Source of the DNA: Chloroflexus aurantiacus J-10-fl | GTDB taxonomy: Bacteria > Chloroflexota > Chloroflexia > Chloroflexales > Chloroflexaceae | Assembly: GCF_000018865.1 (NCBI RefSeq) | Contig: NC_010175.1 | Location: 558,001 to 622,000 of the forward strand | Length of the DNA: 64,000 bases | Direction: 5' to 3' | In this document: piece after piece, positions 63,334 to 64,000 of the stretch | Layout of the letters: each line of letters begins with the position of its first letter | How positions within the stretch are numbered: position 1 is the first letter of the stretch | The notes under the pieces: generated by a model | Database searches by the model: none | What the model saw: only the letters and a program-made list of their open reading frames with translations | Told to the model about the DNA's origin: nothing | Translations under genes and position numbers: made by a program

Positions 63334-63840
63334 ATGCGTGCCTATCTTGATATTGAAACAACGTACAGCGGCACGATGAGCGTGATCGGAATCTACCGCC
63401 ATGACAGGGGCGTCATTCAGTTGGTCGGTGGTGGCATCCGTGATGTCGCGCTCTATGAGGCGCTCGAAGCCGTTTCGACTATCGTGACCTTCAACGGTAG
63501 TAGTTTCGATTTACCGGTAATCAAACGGCAATTACAGGCAGACCTGCGTGCTGAGTTCGCCCATCGCGATCTCTTGCACGAATGCCGGCGCCGTGGACTA
63601 CGTGGTGGGTTGAAGGGAGTAGAAGAAAGACTCGGCATTACCCGTGTTTCGTCTGGCCTGACCGGTCGTGATGCGCCGCGCTTGTGGGAGCGATACGAGC
63701 AATATGCCGATCAACTGGCATTGCAAACCCTCCTCGACTACAACCGTGATGACGTAGTCAATCTGGCTGTACTGGAAGCATTGCTCGATGCCGGCAATCC
63801 GCCTCTCGCCAACCCGGCGCGCTTTGTTAAACTATGGTAG
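63334..63840 (+). CDS. RNase H-like 3'-5' exonuclease domain protein (YprB-like)
   Basis: A 168-residue protein. The acidic motifs of a DEDD-type exonuclease are visible: DIETTYSG at the start, TFNGSSFDLPVIKRQL near 52, and YNRDDVVNLAVLEAL near 140. It resembles the ribonuclease H-like domain of YprB. The ATG at 63334 follows AGGAG. It may act on single-stranded DNA or RNA; not specified. Confidence 0.87.
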   Translation: MRAYLDIETTYSGTMSVIGIYRHDRGVIQLVGGGIRDVALYEALEAVSTIVTFNGSSFDLPVIKRQLQADLRAEFAHRDLLHECRRRGLRGGLKGVEERLGITRVSSGLTGRDAPRLWERYEQYADQLALQTLLDYNRDDVVNLAVLEALLDAGNPPLANPARFVKLW

Positions 63841-63879
63841 ACAAACAGCGATATTATTGCATCACTCTCTGCAAAAACA

Positions 63880-64000
63880 ATGCAACCACAACTACTTGAC
63901 GGTCGTTATCAAATCGAACAGCTCCTGGGCGAAGGCGGGATGGCCCGCGTCTACCTGGGACGTGATCTCCGGTTGAATCGCCCGGTCGCGATAAAGATTC
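63880..64000 (+). CDS. Ser/Thr protein kinase, N-terminal part only
   Basis: The frame starts at an ATG at 63880 and runs off the window (40 residues). [20 protein letters not shown], then [20 protein letters not shown], shows the glycine-rich loop and the AIK lysine of a PknB-type kinase. The rest of the domain lies beyond 64000. Confidence 0.9.
   Translation, partial: MQPQLLDGRYQIEQLLGEGGMARVYLGRDLRLNRPVAIKI

Overview
This looks like a chromosomal segment from a filamentous anoxygenic phototroph of the Chloroflexota, most probably Chloroflexus. That is inferred from protein style, Ala/Leu/Arg-rich codon use, Gram-positive-type SOS boxes and dispersed GC-rich hairpins; I could run no database search. 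It carries about 60 genes, mostly housekeeping. No phage, integron, rRNA or tRNA was recognised. Several decayed genes are present.

Layout. 1-5.4 kb (minus): a sortase and its partner, an aminotransferase, a flavin/F420 oxidoreductase, and a HAS-barrel gene with the nuclease gene nurA. 5.7-9.3 kb: folC, an ABC-2 permease and hflX. 9.4-13.2 kb is accessory-like: an orphan antitoxin-like gene, a fossil of an hflX 5' end, an Fe-S photolyase gene and a 239-bp tandem repeat. 13.2-17.6 kb (minus): a J-domain-like protein, a hydrolase, serS and two Nudix genes. 17.6-18.4 kb: gene remnants, a short-period repeat pair resembling a minimal CRISPR, and dispersed repeats. 18.4-21.4 kb (plus): radA, a YacL-like gene and dtd.

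21.7-29 kb is the most interesting region. After mgtC comes a minus-strand operon with three CorA-like transporter genes that lack the canonical GMN signature, mixed with small membrane-protein genes and a ferritin-like gene. It is preceded by a strong promoter, a well-conserved M-box (Mg2+) riboswitch and a terminator hairpin. The layout supports a Mg2+-controlled transport cassette with unusual architecture.

29.4-35.5 kb (plus): an RsbT-like kinase, an RsbX-like phosphatase, a large hybrid sensor kinase, two tandem class-C26 amidohydrolases and murI. 35.6-40.4 kb (minus): a VanW-family protein and a hybrid histidine kinase interrupted by one in-frame amber codon. 40.5-43.5 kb (plus): dsbB, then glmS behind a glmS ribozyme. 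43.8-52.1 kb (minus): a DUF4129 membrane protein, rpmG, an ArsA-like ATPase, an FmdB-like zinc ribbon, a frameshifted pyrimidine-nucleoside phosphorylase, nnr, acpS and a FecR-like protein. 52.2-53.1 kb: lexA with two SOS-box-like operators and a strong terminator. 53.3-58 kb (minus): a three-gene ABC export operon and a 44-aa membrane protein. 58.2-64 kb: birA, LCP, murJ, a nucleoside hydrolase (minus), an RNase H-like exonuclease and the start of a Ser/Thr kinase.

Cell-envelope genes recur (sortase, murI, VanW, glmS, LCP, murJ). Several promoters put the -10 hexamer 6-8 nt before the start codon, suggesting leaderless transcripts.
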